Positions 43,863-54,483 of a stretch of 64,000 nt of DNA are shown piece by piece. Below the pieces are notes generated by a model that did no database searches, was not told where the DNA came from, and worked only from the letters and a program-made list of their open reading frames with translations. The position numbers and the translations under genes were made by a program. Source of the stretch: Sphingobacterium sp. ML3W (GTDB taxonomy: Bacteria; Bacteroidota; Bacteroidia; Sphingobacteriales; Sphingobacteriaceae). Numbering within the stretch: position 1 is the first letter of the stretch; every line of letters starts with the position of its first letter. The stretch spans positions 3,286,001 through 3,350,000 of the forward strand of contig NZ_CP009278.1 of NCBI RefSeq assembly GCF_000747525.1, given 5' to 3'.

Positions 43863-44043
43863 TCGGGATGATTTTAATGGCTTCTGCCTTAATCATACAT
43901 CGCAAGCTGGATTGAAATAACGATGGTCGCTACTGCACTTTCAAATATCGGTATCCGGTCCTTGAAAAACTATCCTCATGAAATAACTGAAAATTATTCA
44001 TGTGTTTCATAAAAAATGAACAACAATACATAATTATATTCTG

Positions 44044-44421
44044 ATGAAAAAAAATAAAAGAATCTGGCTTATCATTGTCCCCATTCTTGCAATTCTAGCA
44101 TTCATGTTTAAGGATTCGTTTACACAAAAGAGTATCGAAGATCTTCCTGGCAATTTTAAGGAAGTTGCTTTTGTTCGAAATGAGCAAAATAAAGGTGGCA
44201 TTATACGCATTTACGCAATTTCTGTTGGCAACCCAACCGAAGCAGATTATAAAGCATGTCTAGACCTACTTCCTGTAAATGATTATGGAAGTACAACTAC
44301 AGCTTACTTTTTTGACCAGCATGCTCCGTACCCCACTTCACTTACTTTAGAAGCTCCACATTATGATGGAAATCAGTTTCATGCTATCCAAATTTCAAAG
44401 AAATCAGGAATGGACAAATAA
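44044..44421 (+). CDS. Hypothetical membrane-anchored protein
   Basis: The 125-residue protein has one N-terminal helix (KRIWLIIVPILAILAFMF) and a soluble part of mixed alpha/beta look: FKEVAFVRNEQNKGGIIRIYAISVGNPTEADYKACLDLLPVNDYGSTTTAYFF. I recognise no family. It probably faces the periplasm. Nothing in the neighbourhood explains it; the preceding 180 bp has no obvious promoter. Confidence 0.65.
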   Translation: MKKNKRIWLIIVPILAILAFMFKDSFTQKSIEDLPGNFKEVAFVRNEQNKGGIIRIYAISVGNPTEADYKACLDLLPVNDYGSTTTAYFFDQHAPYPTSLTLEAPHYDGNQFHAIQISKKSGMDK

Positions 44422-44782
44422 TATGCTGCTATAATACCTAATGAAGTCAAATGTTCCAACAATAATTGCAGAGCATTCTTGAATACCTATATTAAAACAA
44501 TTACAAAAGAATAAATTTACTTTTATATCGATGTAATTATATTGCATATCTGAGCAAATTTATCTAAGTTTAAAGAGAATACTTTATGTATTCTCTTTTT
44601 TTGTTGTCGATTGACGTTATCATGATATGCGCAGATTTTATCACATTCCTAAGTCACAAAAGAGGCGTTCAAACAATTGTCAGTGTGGTTATATTTAACA
44701 ATTATTTAATGTTATTTAAACAATACATTAAGTAAGTAAATTTACATTTGAAGCTCATTACATTAAAGAAGTATTAAAGAAT
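44422..44782. other. Intergenic region with promoter-like repeat, terminator and ppk1 promoter
   Basis: This 361-bp gap contains TTG (44542-44544), then a 17-bp sequence CAAATTTATCTAAGTTT (44555-44571) identical to one in the SCO-operon promoter, directly abutting a terminator hairpin at 44572-44602. Further right, TACATTTG at 44743-44750 is a -7 box 32 nt before the ppk1 ATG. No ORF is seen. Confidence 0.55.
44572..44602 (+). terminator. Intrinsic terminator hairpin
   Basis: AAAGAGAATAC (44572-44582) and GTATTCTCTTT (44588-44598) with a TTTAT loop and a T run. It probably ends the hypothetical gene at 44044, 150 nt upstream. Confidence 0.75.
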
Positions 44783-46852
44783 ATGGCTCGAAAATTCATT
44801 CCTAGAGATGTCAGCTGGTTAAGTTTTAATAGTAGGGTATTGCAAGAAGCTGCTGATGAAACAGTACCTCTACCTTCTAAAATAAAATTCTTAGGGATTT
44901 TTTCTAACAACCTAGATGAATTTTTTAGAGTACGAATACCAGGGTTAAAGCGTGCAATCGATATTAAAGATAAAGAAGCTAATTCATCTTTTTTTGAGGA
45001 CCCTCAAATAATACTTGATGAGGTCAATACTATCGTTAGTAAACAGCAAAAAAAGTTTGATAGCATTTGGACGCTGATACAAAAAGAGATGGCTAAACAG
45101 CATGTCTATATGAAAGACGCTTATCAATTAAATCCGAAGCAAAAGGAGTTTGTGAAAAATTTCTATTTTGAAGAAATTGAATCTAATGTCATACCCCTAT
45201 TGTTAGATGATAACCGTCCTATGCCCTACCTACGGGATAAAAGTCTCTATTTAGGCATATCGATGCGAAAAAAAGAATGGGAATATGAAACCCGATTTGC
45301 CATTATTGAAATCCCAACTACGTTAAATGGCCGCTTTGTTATATTACCGGCTTCAGCTAAAGAAAAGCACATTATTTTATTAGAAGATATTATTAAATTT
45401 AATCTTCCTTACATTTTTTCATATTTCGATTTCGACGAATTCGACGCTCATGTCTTCAAAATCACAAAAGATGCTGAATTTGACATCGATAATGATATCA
45501 ATACCACATTAGCTGAAAAGATATCAAAAGGAGTCAAAAACCGAAGAAAAGGTAAAACAACAAGGTTCATTTTCGACAAGGAAATGGATGCTAGACTAGT
45601 AGAGTTTTTAATTAAGAAGTTGCAGTTGACAAAGAAGGATAATATTATACCCGGTCAAAAAATCCACAATTTCAAACATTTTATGGACTTTCCAAATGTC
45701 TTTAAACAACCTATCCTTCCTATTACGAATCCAGCATTTACGCATCCACAGCTTAATAAAACGCAACGGATAACGGATATCATCATCAAAAAGGATATTT
45801 TATTATCATTTCCTTATCACACCTTCCGCCCAGTAATTGACCTGCTTCGTGAGGCCGCGATGGACCCCGACGTTAGAACGATTCAAATCACAGCTTACCG
45901 ACTTGCTACGAACAGTAAAATCGTTAATGCTTTGATCAATGCTGCAAGAAATGGGAAAGATGTAACGGTCATGCTCGAGCTCCAAGCTAGATTTGATGAA
46001 GAGAATAATCTATTCTGGAAGGAAAAGCTCGAGCTGGAAGGCATTCGAGTTTTAACAGGCGTGCCTAATAAAAAAGTTCATGCTAAACTCTGTATCATAA
46101 AAAAAAGGGTGGGTAATAAAACAATTCAATATGGCTTTGTCAGTACTGGGAATATAAACGAGAAAACAGCGAAACTTTACGGTGATTACTGTCTTCTTAC
46201 GAGCAATAGAAGTGTTATGGCTGATATCAACAAAGTTTTCCATTTTCTCAAAAAACCAAAAAGCAATCCCCATGAAGTCATTAAAAATTGTAGTAGCCTC
46301 CTCGTCTGCCCCACCGATATGCGTAATGGAATTGCTCATTACATCGATAAGGAAATCGAGGAAGTTAAAGCCGGTAGAAAAGGACGTGTCATATTGAAAG
46401 TAAATTCTCTCAGTGACAGGATATTGATAAAAAAACTTTATGAAGCTGCTGAAATTGGTGTTCAGGTCGACCTGATCGTAAGAGGGATTTATTGTGCAAC
46501 TAATCAACCAAAATTTAAAAAGGCAATCAATGCCATCAGTATTGTAGATGAGTTCTTAGAGCACGCTCGAGTGATGTATTTCTATTCTTCTGGCAAAGAA
46601 GTAATTTATATATCGTCTGCGGATTGGATGTCAAGAAATCTAGATCACCGTGTCGAGGCAGCTGTAAAAATTAACAGTAAAAAAATTAGAGATGAGATTA
46701 AGGATATGCTACAGATTCAATTACGAGATAATGTGAAAGCACGTATTCTGAATAACGAACTTAACAACCACTACGTTGAAAACGACAAAGAACCTTGTCG
46801 TTCGCAGATTGAAATCTATCATTACCTCAGGAAAAAAACTGATGAATTATAA
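44783..46852 (+). CDS. ppk1: Polyphosphate kinase 1
   Basis: The 689-residue protein opens with FIPRDVSWLSFNSRVLQEAADETVPLPSKIKFLGIFSNNLDEFFRVR (PPK N-domain) and carries the catalytic histidines in KKVHAKLCIIKKR (about 433) and DEFLEHARVMYF (about 594), along with TAYRLATNSKIVNALINAARNGKDVTVMLELQARFDE. It makes inorganic polyphosphate reversibly from ATP on the inner membrane. It has a TACATTTG -7 box 32 nt upstream and a bidirectional terminator shared with guaB. Confidence 0.95.
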   Translation: MARKFIPRDVSWLSFNSRVLQEAADETVPLPSKIKFLGIFSNNLDEFFRVRIPGLKRAIDIKDKEANSSFFEDPQIILDEVNTIVSKQQKKFDSIWTLIQKEMAKQHVYMKDAYQLNPKQKEFVKNFYFEEIESNVIPLLLDDNRPMPYLRDKSLYLGISMRKKEWEYETRFAIIEIPTTLNGRFVILPASAKEKHIILLEDIIKFNLPYIFSYFDFDEFDAHVFKITKDAEFDIDNDINTTLAEKISKGVKNRRKGKTTRFIFDKEMDARLVEFLIKKLQLTKKDNIIPGQKIHNFKHFMDFPNVFKQPILPITNPAFTHPQLNKTQRITDIIIKKDILLSFPYHTFRPVIDLLREAAMDPDVRTIQITAYRLATNSKIVNALINAARNGKDVTVMLELQARFDEENNLFWKEKLELEGIRVLTGVPNKKVHAKLCIIKKRVGNKTIQYGFVSTGNINEKTAKLYGDYCLLTSNRSVMADINKVFHFLKKPKSNPHEVIKNCSSLLVCPTDMRNGIAHYIDKEIEEVKAGRKGRVILKVNSLSDRILIKKLYEAAEIGVQVDLIVRGIYCATNQPKFKKAINAISIVDEFLEHARVMYFYSSGKEVIYISSADWMSRNLDHRVEAAVKINSKKIRDEIKDMLQIQLRDNVKARILNNELNNHYVENDKEPCRSQIEIYHYLRKKTDEL

Positions 46853-46860
46853 TCATAAAA

Positions 46861-46893
46861 AAAGGTCACTCAAAAAAATAGAGTGACCCTTTA
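46861..46893. terminator. Bidirectional terminator between ppk1 and guaB
   Basis: GGTCACTC (46864-46871) and GAGTGACC (46881-46888), flanked by A and T runs, form a hairpin between the convergent genes. Confidence 0.8.
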
Positions 46894-46911
46894 TTATGAT
46901 TCATTTTTGAA

Positions 46912-48408
<1,497 letters not shown>

Positions 48409-48636
48409 CTATTTGCCAGGCAAAATTAAGAATTATTAATGAAAACTGAAAATTAATTTCACTAATTACATTTAAATGATTATTGTAACATGAACTTAAC
48501 ATCTCGTTCTCATTGGTTTAATGACTAAACGTATGGGGATTTTCACAGGCTTGCTGCTTGATTGAAGATATATAGGCAACTTTTGGCAGGTTATTTGCAT
48601 ATGTTTTCTAAATTGAATTTTAAAAAAACACATATT

Positions 48637-49110
48637 ATGAAAAAAGTATTACTTTCTATGGCTACAGCGGCTGTTTTAGCTTTAGGAGCACAAGAAGCAA
48701 AGGCACAATCACCACAGCGAGCAGCTATAGGCGTTGTATTTGATGGTACAATGGGCGATTTGTGGGGTGTTCAATATAAACAATCTATGGGTGGTGCTAA
48801 CAACGGGCAAGCCCAAATCATGTTCGATGATAACGTGGTCGCTATTGGAGCTGATTGGCAACATGCAAGACCGTTTTCTGGCACTAATGGTTTAGGTTGG
48901 TACGCTGGAGTCGGTGCTCAATTAGCTTTTCTTGATCATGGTGATAATAAGACTTGGGTTTCATTACGACCTCAATTAGGGTTGGAATTTAAGATTCCAA
49001 CAGCACCGATTGGTCTGCATGCAGATTGGAAACCAGACTGGAGATTAAATAACAATTCTGACTTTGATGCATCAACTTTTTCATTCGGTATTAAATATAC
49101 TTTAAGATAA
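48637..49110 (+). CDS. Small outer-membrane/periplasmic beta-barrel-like protein
   Basis: The frame opens at 48562, but the ATG at 48637 starts a clean signal peptide (MKKVLLSMATAAVLALGAQ ... AKAQ), giving 157 residues. The mature chain has alternating aromatic strands (LGWYAGVGAQLAFLDHG, WVSLRPQLGLEFKIP, FSFGIKYTLR), typical of an eight-strand outer-membrane barrel ending in Arg rather than Phe. No named family recognised. It stands alone with its own terminator. Confidence 0.75.
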   Translation: MKKVLLSMATAAVLALGAQEAKAQSPQRAAIGVVFDGTMGDLWGVQYKQSMGGANNGQAQIMFDDNVVAIGADWQHARPFSGTNGLGWYAGVGAQLAFLDHGDNKTWVSLRPQLGLEFKIPTAPIGLHADWKPDWRLNNNSDFDASTFSFGIKYTLR

Positions 49111-49126
49111 GTAAAATCGCAATTTT

Positions 49127-49163
49127 CATAAAAAAAGCCTCCCAAACGGAGGCTTTTTTTATG
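49127..49163 (+). terminator. Terminator after the small barrel gene
   Basis: A 16-bp perfect stem with a CAAAC loop (49127-49142 with 49148-49163) and A7/T7 arms. Confidence 0.9.
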
Positions 49164-49336
49164 AAACTACATGGTAATAATCTTTTAATCGGATTTTATC
49201 ATAAGCTTAATCAAATAAAGCTTTCCATTTTACAAAATTTTTATACCTTTGGCATTCTTGGAGAATTGTAATTTTCACACAAGAATGAGTTATCAATTAT
49301 ATCAATAATATCAAACTAATACACTAAAAACAGACG

Positions 49337-52303
49337 ATGCAAGGTAAAGGGCTGATTAAATTTTTGGTGATAGCGGTATCTATAGCATGTCTATACGCCC
49401 TATCATTCACTTTTGTAACCCGCAAAGTTGAGCGTGATGCTGAGAATTATGCACAAGGAGATATGGCACGTGAAAAATCGTACTTAGACTCTATCGCTGG
49501 CGAGGTTGTTTACAATTTAGGTTTTGCTAAATACACCTATAGAGAAGCTAAAGCACAAGAACTTGCTTTAGGTCTTGATCTAAAAGGGGGTATGAACGTT
49601 ACGATGGAAATCTCAATCGATGAGTTGATTCGTAACTTAGCGGATAATCCTAAAGACGAGAAATTCAATGCAGCACTTACTGCTGCCATTTCGAAAAGTA
49701 AAACAAGTCAAAAATCTTTAGTAAATTTATTCATAGAGGAATATAAAGCTACAGGTAATACGACTCCACTTTCAACTTACTTCGCTACTAAAGATAATGC
49801 TTCTTTAATCAAGGCGGGGGACACAGATGCACAATTGGAATCTTTTTTACAAAAAGAAGCTGAAAATGCTATTCAAAACTCATACAAAGTACTTCGTACT
49901 CGTATTGACAAATTTGGAGTCGCTTCTCCAAACATTCAAATTCAACAGGGGACTAATCGCATTCTAATTGAATTACCGGGTGTTAATGATGAGCAACGTG
50001 TTCGCAAATTATTACAAGGTTCTGCGAAGTTAGAATTTTACGAAACTCATGGTAACCAAGAGGTTTATCCTTTGTTAGAAAATATTAACAAGACTTTATC
50101 AGCTACCTTAAAAATAGCGTCTACGAATGATAAAGCAACAACAGATTCAACTAAAAACGGTGATGACTTATTGGCTAATCTTGGTGTCAATAAAAATACA
50201 AAAGATAGTGCTGCCGCTAAATTATCACAAGAAAATCCATTGTTTGATGTTTTGAGACCCGCAGTTTATATGGGTGAAAATCAACAAATGGCTTTAATGC
50301 CTGGAGCTATGGTGGGTAGTGCAGAGCTGAAAGATACAGCGAAAGTAAATGCTTACTTAAGTAGACCAGAAGTTAAATCGATTATCCCTGGAAATTTAAG
50401 GTTATTATGGTCAGTAAAGCCTGAGGCTAAAACACCTAATCTCCTTTCGCTATATGCGGTAAGACCTGCAGGTGTAGATAATGGACCTGTTTTAACAGGT
50501 GATGTTATTGTAAATGCACGTGACGAGTTTAATGAAAGAAATGAGCCTGTTGTTTCTATGCAAATGAACAACGAAGGGGCACGTGAGTGGAAAAAAATCA
50601 CAGCTAAGGCTGCACAAAGCCAGCAATCTATAGCGATTGTCCTTGACAATGTGGTATACTCGGCGCCGGGTGTATCTGAAGAAATTGCAGGTGGTAATTC
50701 ATCCATCTCAGGTTCATTCACCGTTGAAGACACAAAAGATTTAGCTAACGTATTGAAAGCAGGTCGTCTACCAACAACAGCTAAAATCGTAGAAGAGGCA
50801 ATTGTAGGTCCTACTTTAGGACAATCTGCTATTGATTCTGGTGTGAATTCAGCAGTTATAGGTATTGTGCTTGTTCTTGTGTTCATGATAGCTTATTACA
50901 ATACCGCAGGCTTGGTAGCAAACATAGCGGTTCTTGTAAACGTATTCTTTATCATGGGGGTACTCGCATCACTAAATGCAGTGCTGACCTTACCTGGTAT
51001 TGCGGGTATCGTATTGACAATGGGTACAGCCGTCGACGCAAACGTCTTGATTTATGAACGTATCCGTGAAGAATTGGCTGGAGGAAAATCCATCCGTCAA
51101 GCTGTTGCAGATGGTTATAAAAATGCATTACCCTCTATCTTAGATTCACAAATCACAACTTTCTTAGTAGGTTTGGTGTTATTCTTCTTCGGAACAGGTC
51201 CAATTTTAGGATTTGCGACTACATTAATGGTAGGTATTATCACATCATTATTCACTAGTATCTTCCTGACTCGAATTATTTTTGAGTGGATGCTGGAACG
51301 TGATATGAAAATTAAAGTTTCCTTCCCTTGGTCCGCGAAGACATTGCAGAATGCGAACTTTCAATTCATTAAGAAAAGAAAAGGATTTTATATCGTTTCA
51401 ATTGTTGTTGTTATTGCTTGTTTTGCATCGATTTTTATTAAAGGATTCAGTCAAGGTGTGGATTTTCAAGGAGGTCGTACGTACACTATCCGTTACGAAA
51501 GACCTGTTGATTTGGAAGCGGTTCGCCAAAACTTAGATGATATTTTTCAAAAAACAACTGAGGTTAAGGTGTTTGGAGCAGCGAACCAACTTCGTATAAC
51601 AACAACGTATCACATTGATGAGACTTCGGACGAGGCTGATAAAGATGTATTGACTAAATTGAATGAAGGCTTATCTAAAGTTGATGGCGGAAACAAACAT
51701 GAGATTCTTTCTTCTCAAAAAGTGGGTCCGAGCATTGCTACTGATATGAAAGCAAGATCAATCTATGCGACGATTTTTGCCTTATTAATCATAGCGGTTT
51801 ATATATTGGTCCGTTTCCATAAATGGCAATATTCTGTAGGTGCTGCAATTGCAACTGTACACGATGCGATTATTGTGTTAGGTCTGTTCTCTATTCTAGA
51901 TGGTATCGTTCCATTCTCATTAGATATTGATCAACATTTTATTGCAGCTATTTTAACGGTCTTGGGCTATTCGGTAAATGATACAGTAGTTGTATTTGAC
52001 CGTATTCGTGAAGATGTTAATAAACCAAATGCATTGAGTAAAGACTTTGGTGAAACAATCAACCATGCCATTAACACAACATTGAGTAGAACTGTTATCA
52101 CTTCATTGACAGTAATATTCGTTTTGGCGGTATTATTCATTTTCGGTGGTGAGGTTATCAGAGGTTTCTCTTTCGCTATCTTAATTGGTATTATTGTAGG
52201 TACATACTCTTCAATATTCCTTGCTGCTCCTGCAGTATACGATTTGAGTAAAGGAAAACACTTGGCAAGCGCTCCTAAAAAAGCAGAACCAGTGACACCA
52301 TAA
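49337..52303 (+). CDS. secDF: Fused SecD-SecF protein translocase subunit
   Basis: The 988-residue protein joins SecD and SecF as is usual in Bacteroidota. SecD features: an N-terminal helix, GLDLKGGMNVTMEI, RIDKFGVASPNIQIQQGTNRILIELPGV and TAVDANVLIYERIREE. SecF starts near residue 680 with KGFYIVSIVVVIACFASIF, GVDFQGGRTYTI and GYSVNDTVVVFDRIREDVN. It uses the proton gradient to help preproteins leave the Sec channel on the periplasmic side. The SecD part has an insertion of about 100 residues (LKIASTNDKATTDSTKNG...). It is a single gene with a strong terminator. Confidence 0.96.
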   Translation: MQGKGLIKFLVIAVSIACLYALSFTFVTRKVERDAENYAQGDMAREKSYLDSIAGEVVYNLGFAKYTYREAKAQELALGLDLKGGMNVTMEISIDELIRNLADNPKDEKFNAALTAAISKSKTSQKSLVNLFIEEYKATGNTTPLSTYFATKDNASLIKAGDTDAQLESFLQKEAENAIQNSYKVLRTRIDKFGVASPNIQIQQGTNRILIELPGVNDEQRVRKLLQGSAKLEFYETHGNQEVYPLLENINKTLSATLKIASTNDKATTDSTKNGDDLLANLGVNKNTKDSAAAKLSQENPLFDVLRPAVYMGENQQMALMPGAMVGSAELKDTAKVNAYLSRPEVKSIIPGNLRLLWSVKPEAKTPNLLSLYAVRPAGVDNGPVLTGDVIVNARDEFNERNEPVVSMQMNNEGAREWKKITAKAAQSQQSIAIVLDNVVYSAPGVSEEIAGGNSSISGSFTVEDTKDLANVLKAGRLPTTAKIVEEAIVGPTLGQSAIDSGVNSAVIGIVLVLVFMIAYYNTAGLVANIAVLVNVFFIMGVLASLNAVLTLPGIAGIVLTMGTAVDANVLIYERIREELAGGKSIRQAVADGYKNALPSILDSQITTFLVGLVLFFFGTGPILGFATTLMVGIITSLFTSIFLTRIIFEWMLERDMKIKVSFPWSAKTLQNANFQFIKKRKGFYIVSIVVVIACFASIFIKGFSQGVDFQGGRTYTIRYERPVDLEAVRQNLDDIFQKTTEVKVFGAANQLRITTTYHIDETSDEADKDVLTKLNEGLSKVDGGNKHEILSSQKVGPSIATDMKARSIYATIFALLIIAVYILVRFHKWQYSVGAAIATVHDAIIVLGLFSILDGIVPFSLDIDQHFIAAILTVLGYSVNDTVVVFDRIREDVNKPNALSKDFGETINHAINTTLSRTVITSLTVIFVLAVLFIFGGEVIRGFSFAILIGIIVGTYSSIFLAAPAVYDLSKGKHLASAPKKAEPVTP

Positions 52304-52320
52304 AATTAAAAATCATTAAT

Positions 52321-52357
52321 AAAAAAGGCTTTCAGATTAAATCTGAAAGCCTTTTTT
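52321..52357 (+). terminator. Terminator of secDF
   Basis: A6-GGCTTTCAGAT, TAA loop, ATCTGAAAGCC-T6: a near-perfect symmetric hairpin. Confidence 0.9.
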
Positions 52358-52378
52358 ATTTTACAATAAATTCACTAT

Positions 52379-52445
52379 AATACTTGTTGCACTAAGTATT
52401 ATAATTACTATATTTGTTGTACGAAATATTATTGCAACAAATATT
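52379..52445. promoter_or_regulatory. Three related 22-bp imperfect palindromes, MarR operator array
   Basis: Copy 1 (52379-52400), copy 2 (52409-52430) and copy 3 on the minus strand (52424-52445) share AATAYTTGTTGYA followed by an AA-rich half; copy 1 has 7-bp inverted arms AATACTT / AAGTATT. The -7 box TATATTTG (52409-52416) is inside copy 2, and copies 2 and 3 overlap. The array ends 3 nt before the MarR start, fitting autorepression. Confidence 0.75.
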
Positions 52446-52448
52446 AAT

Positions 52449-52883
52449 ATGCAAGACGGAAAATTCAATAAATACTCATTCATTTTAGAGCGAACAGCAA
52501 AAAAAGTGAAGCAATTCGCACAAAATTCATTTTCAGAAAACGAATTTGACATCACTGTGGATCAATGGACAATCCTGAAAACACTTTACGAGAATGATAA
52601 TCTCCTGCAAAAAGAACTTGCTGAGAAATGTTGTAAAGATCAACCTACACTAACACGAATTGTTGATTTATTAATCAAGAAAGGATTAACAGAACGAGTT
52701 GTCCATCCATCTGATCGCCGTGGTCTCTATTTACATTTAACAGATGATGGTCAAAAAAAAGTCGAAGCATTCTCCCCTATTGTTTCAAGCATTAGAATGA
52801 AGGCATGGGAAAATTTGACTGACGAAGATTTTAATGCATTCACACGTATATTGGACAAAATTTATAAAAATTTAAGTAATTAA
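52449..52883 (+). CDS. MarR-family regulator of an FNR-ferredoxin operon
   Basis: The 144-residue protein has the MarR fold: NEFDITVDQWTILKTLYENDNLLQKELAEKCCKDQPTLTRIVDLLIKKGLTERVVHPSDRRGLYLHLTDDGQKKVEAF. A Cys-Cys pair (EKCCKD) in the DNA-recognition region may serve as an oxidant sensor, which would suit its electron-transfer partners; that is an inference. It is the first gene of an operon (7 nt to the next gene) and is preceded by three candidate operators. Confidence 0.88.
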   Translation: MQDGKFNKYSFILERTAKKVKQFAQNSFSENEFDITVDQWTILKTLYENDNLLQKELAEKCCKDQPTLTRIVDLLIKKGLTERVVHPSDRRGLYLHLTDDGQKKVEAFSPIVSSIRMKAWENLTDEDFNAFTRILDKIYKNLSN

Positions 52884-52890
52884 AATTGAT

Positions 52891-53895
52891 ATGATTATAA
52901 CGGACATATGTATCATAGGTGCTGGACCTGTGGGTTTATTTGCTGTATTTGAAGCAGGATTATTAAAAATGAGGTGCCATCTAATTGATATTCTTCCTCA
53001 AGTAGGTGGTCAATTATCCGAAATATATCCGCATAAGCCGATTTATGATATACCTGGGTACCCCACTATTCGTGCTCAAGAGTTGGTTGACAATCAGATG
53101 AAGCAAATTGAACCATTCCATCCCACATTTACGCTTGGCGAACGGGTTGAGGGTTTAGAAAAACAAGAAGATGGTTCCTACATCGTTGTAAGCTCTGAAG
53201 GAACACGTATCCACTGTCAAGTTGTTGTTATAGCAGGAGGATTGGGCTGTTTTGAACCACGAAAGCCTGAACTTGCCAATTTAGCCAAATATGAAAGAAA
53301 GGGTGTTGATTATATGGTCAAAAATCCTGAAGAATATCGTGATAAAAAAATTATTATTGCTGGTGGTGGTGACTCTGCACTGGATTGGACAATCTATTTG
53401 TCAGGAATTGCAAAAGAGCTTACTTTGATCCACAGAAGTGACTCTTTTAGAGGTGCACCAGATTCTGCAGACAAAGTATATGAACTTGCTCAACAAGGGG
53501 CAATCAATTTATTAATGTCCCATAATCTTGCAGATGTGCACGGATCAGATTTTTTATCTCATGTAATAGCAATTAATAAACAAAGAGAAGAAATCAAAAT
53601 GGAGGCAGATTATTTCATCCCGCTATTTGGTCTAACGCCAAAATTAGGCCCTATCGCAAACTGGAGTTTAAATATAGACAAGAATGCGATTGAGGTGAAT
53701 ACAATGGACTACTCGACTAATGTAGCACGTATATACGCTATTGGGGATATAAATACATACCCGGGTAAATTAAAATTGATATTATGTGGGTACCACGAAG
53801 CTGCATTAATGGCTCAAAGTGCCTTCAAATTCGTATACCCCGATCAGAAATTGAGTTTTAAATATACAACTGTAAATGGAATCAATACTTTTTAA
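52891..53895 (+). CDS. Ferredoxin-NADP reductase, thioredoxin-reductase-like type
   Basis: The 334-residue flavoprotein has CIIGAGPVGLFAVFEAGLLKMRCHLIDILPQVGGQLSEIYPHKPIYDIPGYP (FAD Rossmann and the FNR variant lacking the CxxC of thioredoxin reductase), IIIAGGGDSALDWTIYL (NADPH loop) and the FAD-binding end ARIYAIGDINTYPGKLKLILCGYHEAALMAQ. This is the YumC-type FNR, passing electrons between NADPH and ferredoxin. The next gene, 2 nt on, encodes its ferredoxin. Confidence 0.9.
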   Translation: MIITDICIIGAGPVGLFAVFEAGLLKMRCHLIDILPQVGGQLSEIYPHKPIYDIPGYPTIRAQELVDNQMKQIEPFHPTFTLGERVEGLEKQEDGSYIVVSSEGTRIHCQVVVIAGGLGCFEPRKPELANLAKYERKGVDYMVKNPEEYRDKKIIIAGGGDSALDWTIYLSGIAKELTLIHRSDSFRGAPDSADKVYELAQQGAINLLMSHNLADVHGSDFLSHVIAINKQREEIKMEADYFIPLFGLTPKLGPIANWSLNIDKNAIEVNTMDYSTNVARIYAIGDINTYPGKLKLILCGYHEAALMAQSAFKFVYPDQKLSFKYTTVNGINTF

Positions 53896-53897
53896 CC

Positions 53898-54227
53898 ATG
53901 GAAAATATTATTGAAATAGAAATTGAAGACCGGGATGGTAGTACACAGAAAATTGAAGTGCCAACAGACGTGAACTTATCGCTCATGGAATTACTAAAGG
54001 CTACTAATTATGAAGTATTGGCAACTTGCGGTGGTATAGCATTATGTGCCACATGTCATGTACAGATAAAATCTGGCGCAGAAAATCTTTCAGAACCACA
54101 GGAGCAAGAATTGGATATGCTTGACACGCTACCTGATGCCGATGATGATAGTAGATTAGCTTGCCAACTGTGGTTAAAGAATGAAAATGATGGCTTAAGA
54201 ATCAAAATAAAGGGGGCATTACAATAG
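53898..54227 (+). CDS. 2Fe-2S ferredoxin (adrenodoxin type)
   Basis: The 109-residue protein has ATCGGIALCATCHVQ (C-x5-C-x2-C) and the fourth Cys in SRLACQLWL, the set for a [2Fe-2S] cluster, with an acidic surface (LPDADDDS). It probably takes electrons from the FNR encoded 2 nt upstream. Its final electron acceptor is not in the window. Confidence 0.92.
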   Translation: MENIIEIEIEDRDGSTQKIEVPTDVNLSLMELLKATNYEVLATCGGIALCATCHVQIKSGAENLSEPQEQELDMLDTLPDADDDSRLACQLWLKNENDGLRIKIKGALQ

Positions 54228-54483
54228 CAAAGTGTACTTTTTACACCCAATTTTTTCAAACAACAAAAAAACACATTAATAATCTATGCAATTAATCTGC
54301 TTTACAAATTACTGATTAACAACACTTAATAAACGTAGCAAAACAATAGAAGAGCATTTTTTGAGCAAAAATGACAATAAAAAGCAACTATATATAAAGA
54401 TATTTTAGTTTTTTGAATGAAAAATTAAGATATTTGCAGCAGGATTACAATTTTCCGAATATTTTATATAAATTTCAAATAAT

